Source: Pseudomonas cavernicola
Lineage (GTDB): Bacteria > Pseudomonadota > Gammaproteobacteria > Pseudomonadales > Pseudomonadaceae
Length of the DNA: 64,000 bases
Reading direction: 5' to 3'
Assembly (NCBI RefSeq): GCF_003596405.1
Contig: NZ_QYUR01000002.1
Span: 1,132,501-1,196,500 of the forward strand
Positions within the stretch are counted from its first letter, which is position 1, and the number at the start of each line of letters is the position of its first letter. A model generated the notes under the pieces. It made no database searches. It had not been told where the DNA came from and saw only the letters and a list, made by a program, of their open reading frames with translations. Of the stretch, positions 17,364 to 25,416 are shown piece after piece. Made by a program: the position numbers and the translations under genes.

Positions 17364-18677
17364 TCAATCGTCCATCCGCGAGTTGGTTCTGGTGTCCTTC
17401 ATGAACACGTAGACCAGCAGCGAGCAGGCGATGCAGGCGGTGACGTACCAGTAGAAACCGCTCTCCATGCCGATGCTCTTGAACCACAGGGCGATGTATT
17501 CGGCGGTGCCGCCGAAGATCGATACGGTCAACGCATATGGCAGGCCAACGCCGAGGGCGCGGATCTCGGTGGGGAACAGCTCGGCTTTGACCACCGCGTT
17601 GATCGAGGTGTAACCGCTGACGATGATCAGCGCGAACATGATCAGGAAGAACGCGCCCCACCAGGTCTGGATGCTTTGCAGCGTGCTGAGGATCGGTACG
17701 GTGCAGAGGGTGCCGAGCACACCGAAGGTAATCAGGATCGGGCGGCGGCCGATCTTGTCGGAGAGCGCGCCGACGATCGGCTGCAGCAGCATGAACAGGA
17801 ACAGGGTGGCGGCCGAGATCATGGTCGCATCGCCCTTGCTCATGCCGGCGCTGTTGACCAGGTACTTCTGCATGTAGGTGGTGTAGGTGTAAAACGCCAG
17901 GGTGCCGCCCATGGTCAGGCCGACCACGGTGAGGACTTCCTTGGGGTGGCGCAGCAGGGTGCGCAACAGGCTTTCCTTGGGTTTGTCCTTCTTCTTGGTG
18001 AAGGAGTCGGTTTCCTCCATGTCGCGGCGCAGGAGCATGGCGACTACCGCACACAGCGCGCCGATGAAGAACGGCACGCGCCAGCCCCAGCTTTCCAGCT
18101 GTTCGACGCTCAGGGTCTGTTGCAGCAGGATCAGCACCGCCAGGGCGATGAGTTGGCCGGAGATCAGGGTGACGTACTGGAAGCTGGAGAAGAAGCCGCG
18201 CTGCTCCTTGGTCGCCATCTCGGACAGGTAGGTGGCCGAGGTGCCGTATTCACCGCCGACCGACAGGCCCTGCAGCAGACGGGCGAATACCAGCAGGACC
18301 GGCGCGGCGACACCGATGGTCTCGTAGCTGGGGGTCAGGGCGATGATCAGCGAGCCGAAACACATCAGCAGCACCGAGGCCACCAGCGCCGCCTTGCGGC
18401 CCTTGCGGTCGGCGTAGATGCCCATCAGCCAGCCGCCGACCGGACGCATCAGGAAGCCCACGGCGAAGATCGCGGCGGTGTTGAGCAGTTGTGCGGTGAG
18501 GTCGCCCTGGGGGAAGAAAGCCTTGGCGAAGTACAGCGAGAAGGCGGCGTAGACGTACCAGTCGTACCACTCGACGAGGTTGCCGACCGAGCCACTGAAA
18601 ATTGATTTGAGCCGCTGCGAAGTGGTCTTCGACTCCGCTGGGCTGGCAGATGCAGAAAGGGTGCTGGAGCTGTCCAT
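17364..18677 (-). CDS. kgtP: MFS dicarboxylate (alpha-ketoglutarate) permease, KgtP-like
   Basis: This 437-residue 12-helix transporter belongs to the metabolite:H+ symporter group of the major facilitator superfamily. Typical motifs are GNLVEWYDWYVYAAF near residue 30, FLMRPVGGWLMGIYADRKGRK near 75-95 and GGEYGTSATYLSE near 140. It resembles KgtP and the P. aeruginosa alpha-ketoglutarate carrier PA5530. A sigma-54 promoter lies 63 bases upstream, and a MifR/MifS-type regulator pair is encoded next door. The ATG at 18677 was chosen because the preceding codons are leader. Confidence 0.88.
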   Translation of the reverse strand: MDSSSTLSASASPAESKTTSQRLKSIFSGSVGNLVEWYDWYVYAAFSLYFAKAFFPQGDLTAQLLNTAAIFAVGFLMRPVGGWLMGIYADRKGRKAALVASVLLMCFGSLIIALTPSYETIGVAAPVLLVFARLLQGLSVGGEYGTSATYLSEMATKEQRGFFSSFQYVTLISGQLIALAVLILLQQTLSVEQLESWGWRVPFFIGALCAVVAMLLRRDMEETDSFTKKKDKPKESLLRTLLRHPKEVLTVVGLTMGGTLAFYTYTTYMQKYLVNSAGMSKGDATMISAATLFLFMLLQPIVGALSDKIGRRPILITFGVLGTLCTVPILSTLQSIQTWWGAFFLIMFALIIVSGYTSINAVVKAELFPTEIRALGVGLPYALTVSIFGGTAEYIALWFKSIGMESGFYWYVTACIACSLLVYVFMKDTRTNSRMDD

Positions 18678-18739
18678 CACGAATCCTCTTGTCATTGTTG
18701 TCGTGGGCGCGTGGCAACACGGCCGGGACAGAGGCAATG

Positions 18740-18754
18740 GCAAGAGCTGTGCCA
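18740..18754 (-). promoter_or_regulatory. Sigma-54 promoter of kgtP
   Basis: On the minus strand TGGCACAGCTCTTGC matches the sigma-54 consensus TGGCAC-N5-TTGC exactly at both the -24 GG and -12 GC elements. It is placed correctly to transcribe the permease gene starting at 18677. Confidence 0.85.
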
Positions 18755-18809
18755 GGGGTGGAAAGGCGTGATCTAGAGGGGTTTGGTTAGAATTTCTGGC
18801 TGTAAATGA

Positions 18810-18857
18810 GCGGAAAACTGCCGATGGATTTGACGGGATAAGCGGAAATCCGCCGAT
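18810..18857 (-). promoter_or_regulatory. Candidate MifR enhancer sites
   Basis: Two similar 16-mers, GCGGAAAACTGCCGAT (18810-18825) and GCGGAAATCCGCCGAT (18842-18857), are spaced 32 bp apart. They lie about 60-115 bp upstream of the sigma-54 promoter. Spacing by three helical turns is what an enhancer-binding protein would require. Assignment to MifR is inferred. Confidence 0.5.
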
Positions 18858-18900
18858 ACAAAGGGGGGTGGCCCTCTCCCCTAGCCGGGCGCCCCCAGCC

Positions 18901-19001
18901 CCCGCTCTGCGCCCCGGCCCGAACGCGCAGCGTTCAGGCGCTCATCGGCATCCGAGCCTGTGGCTCGAAAACATGCCGCCTCGCCCCGTAAACGGGAGAG
19001 G
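18901..19001. repeat. Dispersed ~100-bp repeat (copy 1)
   Basis: This non-coding segment closely matches 29403-29506 in the same orientation, including the blocks AGCGTTCAGGCGCTCATCGG and the terminal CGCCCCGTAAACGGGAGAG palindrome. Together with the promoter and enhancer sites it fills the 338-base gap between kgtP and the DUF559 remnant. Confidence 0.75.
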
Positions 19002-19015
19002 GGCGTGAAGGTACT

Positions 19016-19349
19016 TCAAGTCGAGATCGTCAGCCTGATCTGATCCAGTACGGCCTCAGTTTGCCCAAGTGCTTCGTGATTCCGAAAGCGTAGAACCCTG
19101 AAGCCTCGCTCCGTGAAATAGCGATCACGGGCGATGTCGCGCGATTGTTGTAGCTGATGCTGACTGCCATCCAATTCGATGATCAGAAAATGCTCTAGGC
19201 AAACGAAGTCGACGATATAGCGGCCCATGGGTTTTTGCCGCTTGAACTTCAGACCCCATGAAGCGCTGAGCGCGCAGGTGATATCACAGACGCTGTTCCG
19301 CATCGGTCATGGTGCTGCGTAGGTGCCTGGCGTTATGGCGTAGATCCAT
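19016..19349 (-). pseudogene. DUF559 (restriction-endonuclease-like) protein, disrupted
   Basis: Reading from the ATG at 19349, preceded by AAGGAC, gives MDLRHNARHLRSTMTDAEQRL, then TGA where the family has a Trp. The frame continues YHLRAQRFMG, where an extra base in a G run shifts it. The remaining frame gives LKFKRQKPMGRYIVDFVCLE and ends with FRVLRFRNHEALGQTEAV, which is the DUF559 core (VSR-like nuclease fold). Two independent lesions (one nonsense change and one frameshift) indicate a pseudogene of about 110 codons. Confidence 0.85.
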
Positions 19350-19381
19350 GCTGAGTGTCCTTACTCGTCATTGACTTTGCT

Positions 19382-19407
19382 CCCCTCTCCCATTTATGGG
19401 AGAGGGG
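19382..19407. repeat. CTCTCCC-type REP palindrome
   Basis: CCTCTCCCATTTATGGGAGAGG is centred here, followed by further GGGGGAGAGGG. It is a variant of the palindromes at 44-143 and lies just downstream of mifR, where it may act in transcription termination. Confidence 0.6.
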
Positions 19408-19436
19408 TTGGGGGAGAGGGAGGGCGTGCAAATCCC

Positions 19437-20798
19437 CTATTTATCGTCAGCAAAAAACTCGCCACGGGCCAGCCCGTGGCGCTGCATCTTCTCATTGAGG
19501 GTGCGGCGGGGCAGTTGCAGTTCTGCCAACACCGCCTTGATCTCGCCCCGGTGGCGCGCCAGGGCGCCGCGCAGGCACTGGGCCTCGAAGGCCTCCAGCT
19601 GTTCGGCCAGCGACTGGGCGGCGCTGTCGCTGGCCGCCCCGGGTGAGTCGAGGCCGAGCACATGGCGTTCGGCGGCATTCGCCAGTTCGCGCACGTTGCC
19701 GAGCCAGGGTTGGCTGAGCAGTTGGCTCAACTCGCTGCCGCTGAGGGGCTGGACCTTGCGGCCGAGACGGGCGGCGGCGTTGTGGGCGAAATGCTCGAAT
19801 AGCAGAGGGATGTCCTCGCGGCGCTCGCGCAGTGGCGGCAGGCGCAGTTCGGCGACATTCAGGCGGTAGGCCAAGTCCTCGCGGAAGCGCCCGGCGCGGG
19901 CTTCCTCCAGCAGGTCAGGCTTGGTCGCGGCGATCACCCGCAGGTCGACGGCGATGCTCTGATTGGAGCCGAGGCGCTCCAGGCGTTGTTCCTGCAACAC
20001 GCGCAACAGCTTGACCTGTTGTGCCAGCGGCATGCTCTCGATCTCATCGAGGAACAGCGTGCCGCCGTCGGCGTGCTCGATCTTGCCGATGCGTTTGCCC
20101 TGGGCGCCGGTGAAGGCACCGCTCTCGTGGCCGAACAGCTCGTTCTCGAACAGGCCCTCGGGGATCGCCGCGCAGTTGAGGGCGACGAAGGGCTGACCCG
20201 CGCGCGGACCGAAATCATGCAGGCAGCGGGCCACCAGCTCCTTGCCGCTGCCGGTCTCGCCGCGGATCAGCACGTTGACCGGCATCTGCGCCAGCTCCAG
20301 CACCTGCCGGCGCAGGGTTTCCAGGCCGCGCGAGAAGCCCAGCAGGCGGGTTTCGAGCTGCTGTTTGTGGTCGGCCTGTTGATGCAGGCGACGGTTCTCC
20401 AGCACCAGTTGGCGTTTCTCCAAGGCGCGCTTGAGGCTGCTCAGCAGGGTTTCCGGACTGAACGGTTTTTCCAGAAAGTCGTAGGCGCCCTGACGCATGG
20501 CGTCGACCGCCATCGGCACGTCGCCGTGGCCGGTGAGGAGGATCACCGGCAGGTCGCGGTCCAGCGCTTGCAGGCGTTGCAGCAGGCCGAGGCCGTCGAG
20601 GCCGGGCATGCGCACGTCGCTGAGCACCACGCCAGGGAAGTCGGGGTCGAGGTTCTGCAGGCAATCCTCGGCGCGGCGGTATAGCTGCACCTGAAAGCCG
20701 GACAGCTGCAGCCACTGCTGCACCGCTTCGCGGATGCTGGCTTCGTCGTCGATCAGGATCACCGAGTTGATCGGCTGGTTGGTCAGCTGGTGGGTCAT
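19437..20798 (-). CDS. mifR: Sigma-54-dependent response regulator, MifR/DctD-like
   Basis: This 453-residue enhancer-binding protein has three parts. The receiver domain spans residues about 12-125 with phospho-acceptor Asp61 in VVLSDVRMPG. The AAA+ domain has Walker A GETGSGKE at 180-187, the sigma-54 contact loop GAFTGA at 227-232 and Walker B FLDEIE. The C-terminal Fis-type helix-turn-helix is at about 415-445. In P. aeruginosa MifR activates alpha-ketoglutarate uptake. The nearby kgtP gene with a -24/-12 promoter supports the same circuit. The start overlaps the mifS stop in an ATGA. Confidence 0.9.
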   Translation of the reverse strand: MTHQLTNQPINSVILIDDEASIREAVQQWLQLSGFQVQLYRRAEDCLQNLDPDFPGVVLSDVRMPGLDGLGLLQRLQALDRDLPVILLTGHGDVPMAVDAMRQGAYDFLEKPFSPETLLSSLKRALEKRQLVLENRRLHQQADHKQQLETRLLGFSRGLETLRRQVLELAQMPVNVLIRGETGSGKELVARCLHDFGPRAGQPFVALNCAAIPEGLFENELFGHESGAFTGAQGKRIGKIEHADGGTLFLDEIESMPLAQQVKLLRVLQEQRLERLGSNQSIAVDLRVIAATKPDLLEEARAGRFREDLAYRLNVAELRLPPLRERREDIPLLFEHFAHNAAARLGRKVQPLSGSELSQLLSQPWLGNVRELANAAERHVLGLDSPGAASDSAAQSLAEQLEAFEAQCLRGALARHRGEIKAVLAELQLPRRTLNEKMQRHGLARGEFFADDK

Positions 20799-22558
20799 TG
20801 CGGTTCCTCGTCTAAGACGGCGGGCAGGCGCAGGCTGAACAGCGCGCCGGCACCCTGGTTGCAGGCTTCCAGGCGGCCGCCCTGCTCCATGACGATACCG
20901 TAGGACACCGCCAGCCCGAGGCCGAGCCCGTCGCCGACCGGCTTGGTGGTGAAGAACGGATCGAACACGCTGCCCAGGTGTTCGGCGGCGATGCCGCCGC
21001 CATTATCGGCCACGGTCAGCAGCCACTGGCCGTGTTCGGCCTGGATGCCTACCTGCAACTCGCGCCGGGCCTGCTTGGCGGTGGCGTCGAGGGCATTGCG
21101 CAGCAGGTTGACCAGTACCTGCTCGAGACGGATGGCATCGCCACGCACCCAGGCCGGCCGCGCCAGGTGCAGTTCGATGGCCACCTCGGCGCCCCGCAGG
21201 CGCGGTTCCAACAGTTGCAGGGCGCGATCCACCACCTGCGCCAGATCCGCGCGCTCGTGCAGGCCGCCGGGACTTTTGCGGGCGAAAGTCTTCAGGTGGC
21301 CGGTGAGCGCGGCCATGCGTTCCAGCAGTTCATCCAGGCGCAGTAGGGCCTGCTGTGCCTCATCCGTGCGGCCGTGCGCGAGCAGCAGCCGCAGGCTGGC
21401 CAGGTGCATGCGCTGGGCGGTCAGCGGCTGGTTGATCTCGTGGGCCAGGGCGGCGGACATCTGCCCCAGCGCCGCCAGTTTGGCCGCTTGCACCAGGCCA
21501 TCCTGGGCGGTGCGCAGGGCGGCGGTGCGTTCCTCTACCAGGCGTTCCAGCTCCGTACGGCTGCGTTGGCGCAGGCGCGCCAGACGCCAGCGCTGGTGCA
21601 GGAACAGGCCGAGGAACACCAGCGCCAACCAGGCGCCGTTGGCGGCGAGGGCAGCATTGCGGGCGCTGGCGGTGGCGGTTTGCGGTCGGTGCAGCAGGTG
21701 TAGGGTCCAGCCTTCGTGCTCCAGCGGCAGCGACTCCCACAGATAGTCGTGGCGGCCCTCGGGGCCGTCGACCCGGGCCAGGCGGCTGTGTGCGCTGAAG
21801 TCCTGCAGGCTGCGGTGGCGCAAGGGCACCAGCGGTCTTTTGTCGTATTGGCGGGTGCTGCTCAATTCGGCGCGACCCTGGCTGGAGATCGGTAGCAGCT
21901 CGCGGTAGCGCCAGTCCTCATGATTGGCGATGAATACGATGCCTTTGGCGTCGCTGACCAAGATGATGTCCGGGCGCTGGCTCCACTCCCGCTCGAGGCC
22001 GGGGAACTCAAGCTTGACCACCATGGCGCCGAGAAACTCGCCGGCATCGCCGAGCACCGCCTGGGAGAGGAAATAGCCGGGAATGCCACTGATTACCCCC
22101 ACCGCGTAGAAGCGTCCGCTGCCCTTGGTGCGGGTTTCGAGGAAATACGGGCGAAAGCCGTAGTTGTGGCCGACGTAACTGGTCGGCAGACGCCAGTTGC
22201 TCGCCGCTACCGCCAGGCCGTTGCGATCCAGCAGTTCGAGGGTCGAGGAGTTGGCCGCGCCATTGATCTGCTCCAGCTTACGGTTGAGGTGTAGTTGCAG
22301 CTCACCGCTGACAGGGCCGCGTAATGCCGCACGTAATTCCGGGTCCAGTGCCAGCACCGCCGGCAAGGCGCGATAGCGCTCGATCAGGGTGTGCAGGGAC
22401 TCGGCGTAGAGCCCCAGTTGTTCGCGCGTTTGCTGGCCCTCATCGAGCAGGGCGCGGCGTTCGCCCTGATGCAGGGCAAGAGCGCCGCTCAGCAGCATCC
22501 CGGCCAGGATAAGCAGACTGAAGAGAGCGAAGCGTAATAGGCGGGAATTGATCGTCAT
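20795..22558 (-). CDS. mifS: Sensor histidine kinase, MifS/DctB-like
   Basis: This 587-residue membrane kinase has a first transmembrane helix near residues 8-28 and a large periplasmic double-PDC-type sensor region. A second helix lies near 305-322, followed by a coiled region. The dimerisation/phosphorylation box is ALAHEINQPLTAQRMHL. The ATPase domain has NLLRNALDA, DNGGGI and GLGLAVS. DctB/MifS kinases sense C4- or C5-dicarboxylates outside the cell. ATG 22558 (MTINSRLL) is preferred to the upstream 22576 codon because the helix starts soon after it. Confidence 0.9.
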   Translation of the reverse strand: MTINSRLLRFALFSLLILAGMLLSGALALHQGERRALLDEGQQTREQLGLYAESLHTLIERYRALPAVLALDPELRAALRGPVSGELQLHLNRKLEQINGAANSSTLELLDRNGLAVAASNWRLPTSYVGHNYGFRPYFLETRTKGSGRFYAVGVISGIPGYFLSQAVLGDAGEFLGAMVVKLEFPGLEREWSQRPDIILVSDAKGIVFIANHEDWRYRELLPISSQGRAELSSTRQYDKRPLVPLRHRSLQDFSAHSRLARVDGPEGRHDYLWESLPLEHEGWTLHLLHRPQTATASARNAALAANGAWLALVFLGLFLHQRWRLARLRQRSRTELERLVEERTAALRTAQDGLVQAAKLAALGQMSAALAHEINQPLTAQRMHLASLRLLLAHGRTDEAQQALLRLDELLERMAALTGHLKTFARKSPGGLHERADLAQVVDRALQLLEPRLRGAEVAIELHLARPAWVRGDAIRLEQVLVNLLRNALDATAKQARRELQVGIQAEHGQWLLTVADNGGGIAAEHLGSVFDPFFTTKPVGDGLGLGLAVSYGIVMEQGGRLEACNQGAGALFSLRLPAVLDEEPQ

Positions 22559-22659
22559 GGGCGGCGACGATAGCAAGTCGGCGCAGCCAAGGTGAAGCCG
22601 ACGATGCCTTGGCCTGCGCTGCGCCGTTAAACTGTCGGCTGATTTTTCGAGGCGTTCCC

Positions 22660-23538
22660 ATGCAGTTGCTCTCCTGGTCGCATCCCACTTCTGCCGATTT
22701 CACCCTGCGTGGCTGGCACAGCCCGCCTTCGGGTAAACCGGTGCTGCATTTTCTGCATGGCAATGGTTTTTGTGGGCGCGCTTACGAGCCGCTGCTCAAA
22801 CGTTTGGCGGCGGACTTCGACCTTTGGCTGTGCGATATCCAGGGCCATGGCGACAGCGATCACGGCGGGCGTTTCCACGGCTGGAACCGCAGTGCCGAAC
22901 TGGCGCTGGAGGCCTTCGAGAGCGGCCGCGGCATATTCGGCGAAGTACCCTGCTTTGCCGTCGGGCACAGTTTTGGCGGGGTGCTCAGCAGTTTGATCCT
23001 GGCCAAACATCCGCAGTTGTTTCAGCGCGCGGTGCTGCTCGACCCGGTGCTGTTTCCACCGGCGCTGATCGGCGTGATGGCGCTGTCCGAAGTGCTCGGT
23101 CTGCATCGCCGCAGCACCTTGGCGCGCAAGTCCGCCGCTCGCCGCCGACAGTGGCCGGACCGTGCCGCGGCCTATGCGGGGCTGTATGGTCGCGGCATCT
23201 TCAAGGGCTGGGACGATGCGGCGCTGTGGGCCTACGTCGAGCATGCGCTGAAGGAGGTAGAGGGCGGTGTCGAGTTGAAATGCCGGCCGAGCCGTGAGGT
23301 GGAAATCTTCAGCTCCTACCCGCGCCGGCTGTGGCCGTCGCTGGGCAAGATCGTGACGCCAACGCAGATTCTGCATGGTCAGCAAAGCTATCCCTTTGTC
23401 GCCAAGGCGGTGGCGCGGGTAACGGTGCTGAATGCCCACGTCAGTGCCCAGGTGGTGTCCGGCGGGCACTGCTTTATGCAGGAAGCCCCGCAGGATTGCG
23501 CCGAGCGCGTCGCCAATTTCCTCTTGCAGCACAGTTGA
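22660..23538 (+). CDS. Alpha/beta hydrolase
   Basis: This 292-residue alpha/beta-hydrolase-fold protein has the oxyanion motif HGNG (33-36), the nucleophile elbow GHSFGG (102-107, Ser104) and a likely catalytic His in GGHCFMQE near the C-terminus. A candidate acid residue lies in the preceding strand region. The substrate is unknown. The short gap from the divergent mifS gene (about 100 bases) holds the promoters of both. Confidence 0.85.
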   Translation: MQLLSWSHPTSADFTLRGWHSPPSGKPVLHFLHGNGFCGRAYEPLLKRLAADFDLWLCDIQGHGDSDHGGRFHGWNRSAELALEAFESGRGIFGEVPCFAVGHSFGGVLSSLILAKHPQLFQRAVLLDPVLFPPALIGVMALSEVLGLHRRSTLARKSAARRRQWPDRAAAYAGLYGRGIFKGWDDAALWAYVEHALKEVEGGVELKCRPSREVEIFSSYPRRLWPSLGKIVTPTQILHGQQSYPFVAKAVARVTVLNAHVSAQVVSGGHCFMQEAPQDCAERVANFLLQHS

Positions 23539-23687
23539 GCTGGGCAAGCCCCGCCGCTTAATTGGCAGTGAACAACGGCGTCGGTTTCCTCGGAACTCCA
23601 TGAGGCGCCCAAGAAACACGAAAGACGGGGCTGGAGGAGGTCGGGTGCGTCATCCGTGGACGGCGCGCCCGGCGGAACTCCCGGAAA

Positions 23688-24191
23688 TCAGCGGTCGTTC
23701 TTGGATGTTGAGGTTGCGGCGTTGCCCAAGCCTTTCATGTTGTGATCGCCGGGGGTGGTATCCGAAATGGCAGTGGCCTTGGTCAGCCCGCGGGTGTCCT
23801 TCGAGTTGGCGACGCCGGAGGTGATCGAGCCATGCTCAGAGTCATCCGCCCGATCTCTGCCGTAGTGGTTGCTGTGGTCATCCCCCGTTCTGACCGCCCT
23901 TCCGGAGTGGTCGCTGCTCAGGCCGGCGCCCTGGCCGTTACTGCTGTGGCTGCCGGAATGCCCGCCCGCATTGCCACCACCCTGTCCGCCGCCATGCCCA
24001 CCGCCGTGTCCGCCGCCATGCCCGCCACCATGTCCGCCACCGCCACCGCCACCGCCACCGCCACCGCCACCATTTCCGCCTTTTGCATGGGCAGCGGAGA
24101 TGAAAGACATTTCGCTGGGGAGCAGGGCGGCCGAGCCGAACATCATCGTGCAGGCCGCCACGGCCAACAGTGTTTTCTTCTTAATAAGCAT
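23688..24191 (-). CDS. Gly/His-rich secreted protein
   Basis: This 167-residue protein has a signal peptide (about residues 1-37, ending SAAHA) followed by a poly-glycine run and several HGGG repeats (about 38-70), then a hydrophilic tail rich in Ser, Asp, His and Asn. A strong GGAGG ribosome-binding site lies 4 bases before the ATG at 24191. No enzyme domain is recognised. The HGGG repeats might bind metal or form a flexible surface or matrix protein, but this is a guess. The underlying CCG/CCA triplet repeats (about 24025-24075) could change length by slippage. Confidence 0.7.
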   Translation of the reverse strand: MLIKKKTLLAVAACTMMFGSAALLPSEMSFISAAHAKGGNGGGGGGGGGGGGGHGGGHGGGHGGGHGGGQGGGNAGGHSGSHSSNGQGAGLSSDHSGRAVRTGDDHSNHYGRDRADDSEHGSITSGVANSKDTRGLTKATAISDTTPGDHNMKGLGNAATSTSKNDR

Positions 24192-24235
24192 GATGCCTCC
24201 TGGGCAATCGATCACGTGGAGGTAAGACCGCGCGT

Positions 24236-24530
24236 GCAGAAATTTGTTCTTGCACCCAAGACGAAAGGCCATGCCTTCGCATGGGCCGGCGTGCGCGCGT
24301 TGGGGCCGCTCTAACTAGATGCTAGTGGAATTAGTAGGGTGGAATCCCCGAAGGGGCTTCCACCGCTTGCCGCGAACCAACTGGCCGTTAGGACTTCGAA
24401 TCGCTCGAACGCCTCGCCTTGTGCTTGGCGTTGATTGTTTGCCCCCTTTGGTGGATTACGCCGCTGCGCGGCTAATCCACCCTACCTGCTGCAGAAATTC
24501 GTTCTTGCAGCCAAGACGAAGGGCAATGCC
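24236..24530. repeat. Direct repeats enclosing REP palindromes
   Basis: About 40 bases beginning GCAGAAATTTGTTCTTGCA (24236-24275) recur as GCAGAAATTCGTTCTTGCAG (24491-24530). Between them lie a GTAGGGTGGAAT...TTCCACC hairpin (near 24334-24362) and a GGTGGATTACGCCGCTGCG...CCACCCTAC palindrome (24450-24485). This fills the 368-base gap between the Gly-rich gene and the DUF3301 gene; no gene is seen in it. Confidence 0.6.
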
Positions 24531-24559
24531 GCCACACAGGCCACTAACGCTGGCGTAGT

Positions 24560-25015
24560 TCAGTGGTGCCACTTGTCATGCGTGCGGCGCCACTCGCTGA
24601 GCTGGATCACTTCGGCTGAGGTGCCGGGCTTTTCTGGTTTTTTGTCGGGTGTTATATCGGGCACTATGTCGGGCTTTTCTAACGCGGTGCTGGGCTTTTC
24701 CATAAACGGGTGCGGTGCCAGTTCGATATGTCCGACTTGCTCGCCGAACATGGTGATGGTGCCGGCATGCCGCTGTTCGCTGGTGACGGTGAACTCGAAG
24801 CCATAGACCCGCGCCAGACGCTTACGTCCGCGGGCGTCGGGCAGCAGGGCGATTCTGCGCAGGGCGACGTTGTCGTCGAGCAAAATCACCTCCGCCTGCT
24901 GGCAATGCTGCTTGACCTTCGCCAAGGCTCGTTCGCGCAAGCCATGGGCATGCCACAGCCAGGCGCCGCCGGCGGCCAACAACATCAGCACGAACAGATT
25001 ACCCAGGGTCAGCAT
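24560..25015 (-). CDS. DUF3301 membrane-anchored protein
   Basis: This 151-residue protein has one N-terminal transmembrane helix (about residues 4-22) and a DUF3301 domain. Conserved-looking segments include CQQAEVILLDDNVALRRI and RVYGFEFTVTSEQRHAGTI. The function of the family is unknown. The C-terminal 45 residues carry low-complexity Lys/Pro/Asp repeats (DIVPDITPDKKPEKP), which is an odd addition. Confidence 0.85.
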   Translation of the reverse strand: MLTLGNLFVLMLLAAGGAWLWHAHGLRERALAKVKQHCQQAEVILLDDNVALRRIALLPDARGRKRLARVYGFEFTVTSEQRHAGTITMFGEQVGHIELAPHPFMEKPSTALEKPDIVPDITPDKKPEKPGTSAEVIQLSEWRRTHDKWHH

Positions 25016-25125
25016 GGTCGTTGCGCTCCAACAAGGGCGGTCAGCTTACCCGCCGCGAGCCAGGCACTCCAGCCTGTCTCATCGGGGCTATTTGCCGCCA
25101 TACTCCGCTCTCACAATTGCAGCTT

Positions 25126-25398
25126 TAACAGGCTGTTGAAAAACTACTGCGAGCTTCGCGCGCTATGCGGCGCTGAAATCCACCTGACAAAAGCGAAGCA
25201 AATAGAATGCTCATTTGCAGTTCGTAAACTCGGCTCGGGCATCCTGCTTCGCTCTAACTCCTGCATCCATGCAGTCGTGCGCCTTCTCGGCTGATTGACT
25301 CGCTACACTCGTCCTGCGGGCCAGCCTTTGGCTGTTACTCCGCTTCGCTGCGTTGCGCCTTGCAGCCGTCGCTCGCGACTTTTTTCAATCGTCTGTTC
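25126..25398. mobile_element. MITE-like element with terminal inverted repeats (copy 2)
   Basis: The left end AACAGGCTGTTGAAAAAC (from 25127) pairs with the inverse of the right end GAACAGACGATTGAAAAA (25381-25398), with the GCGAGC block inside both. The interior 25291-25356 matches the inverse of about 7700-7770 at roughly 90 percent identity. It has no coding capacity. It ends 18 bases before the pdxY start, so pdxY must be transcribed from within or across it. Confidence 0.72.
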
Positions 25399-25416
25399 AC
25401 AGTTCAGGAACCCGGC

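Noticed and set aside
17253..18605. Long plus-strand open frame across the kgtP region.
   Set aside because: Low-complexity Gln/Asp/Glu-rich translation typical of an antisense frame; the minus frame is a clear 12-helix transporter.
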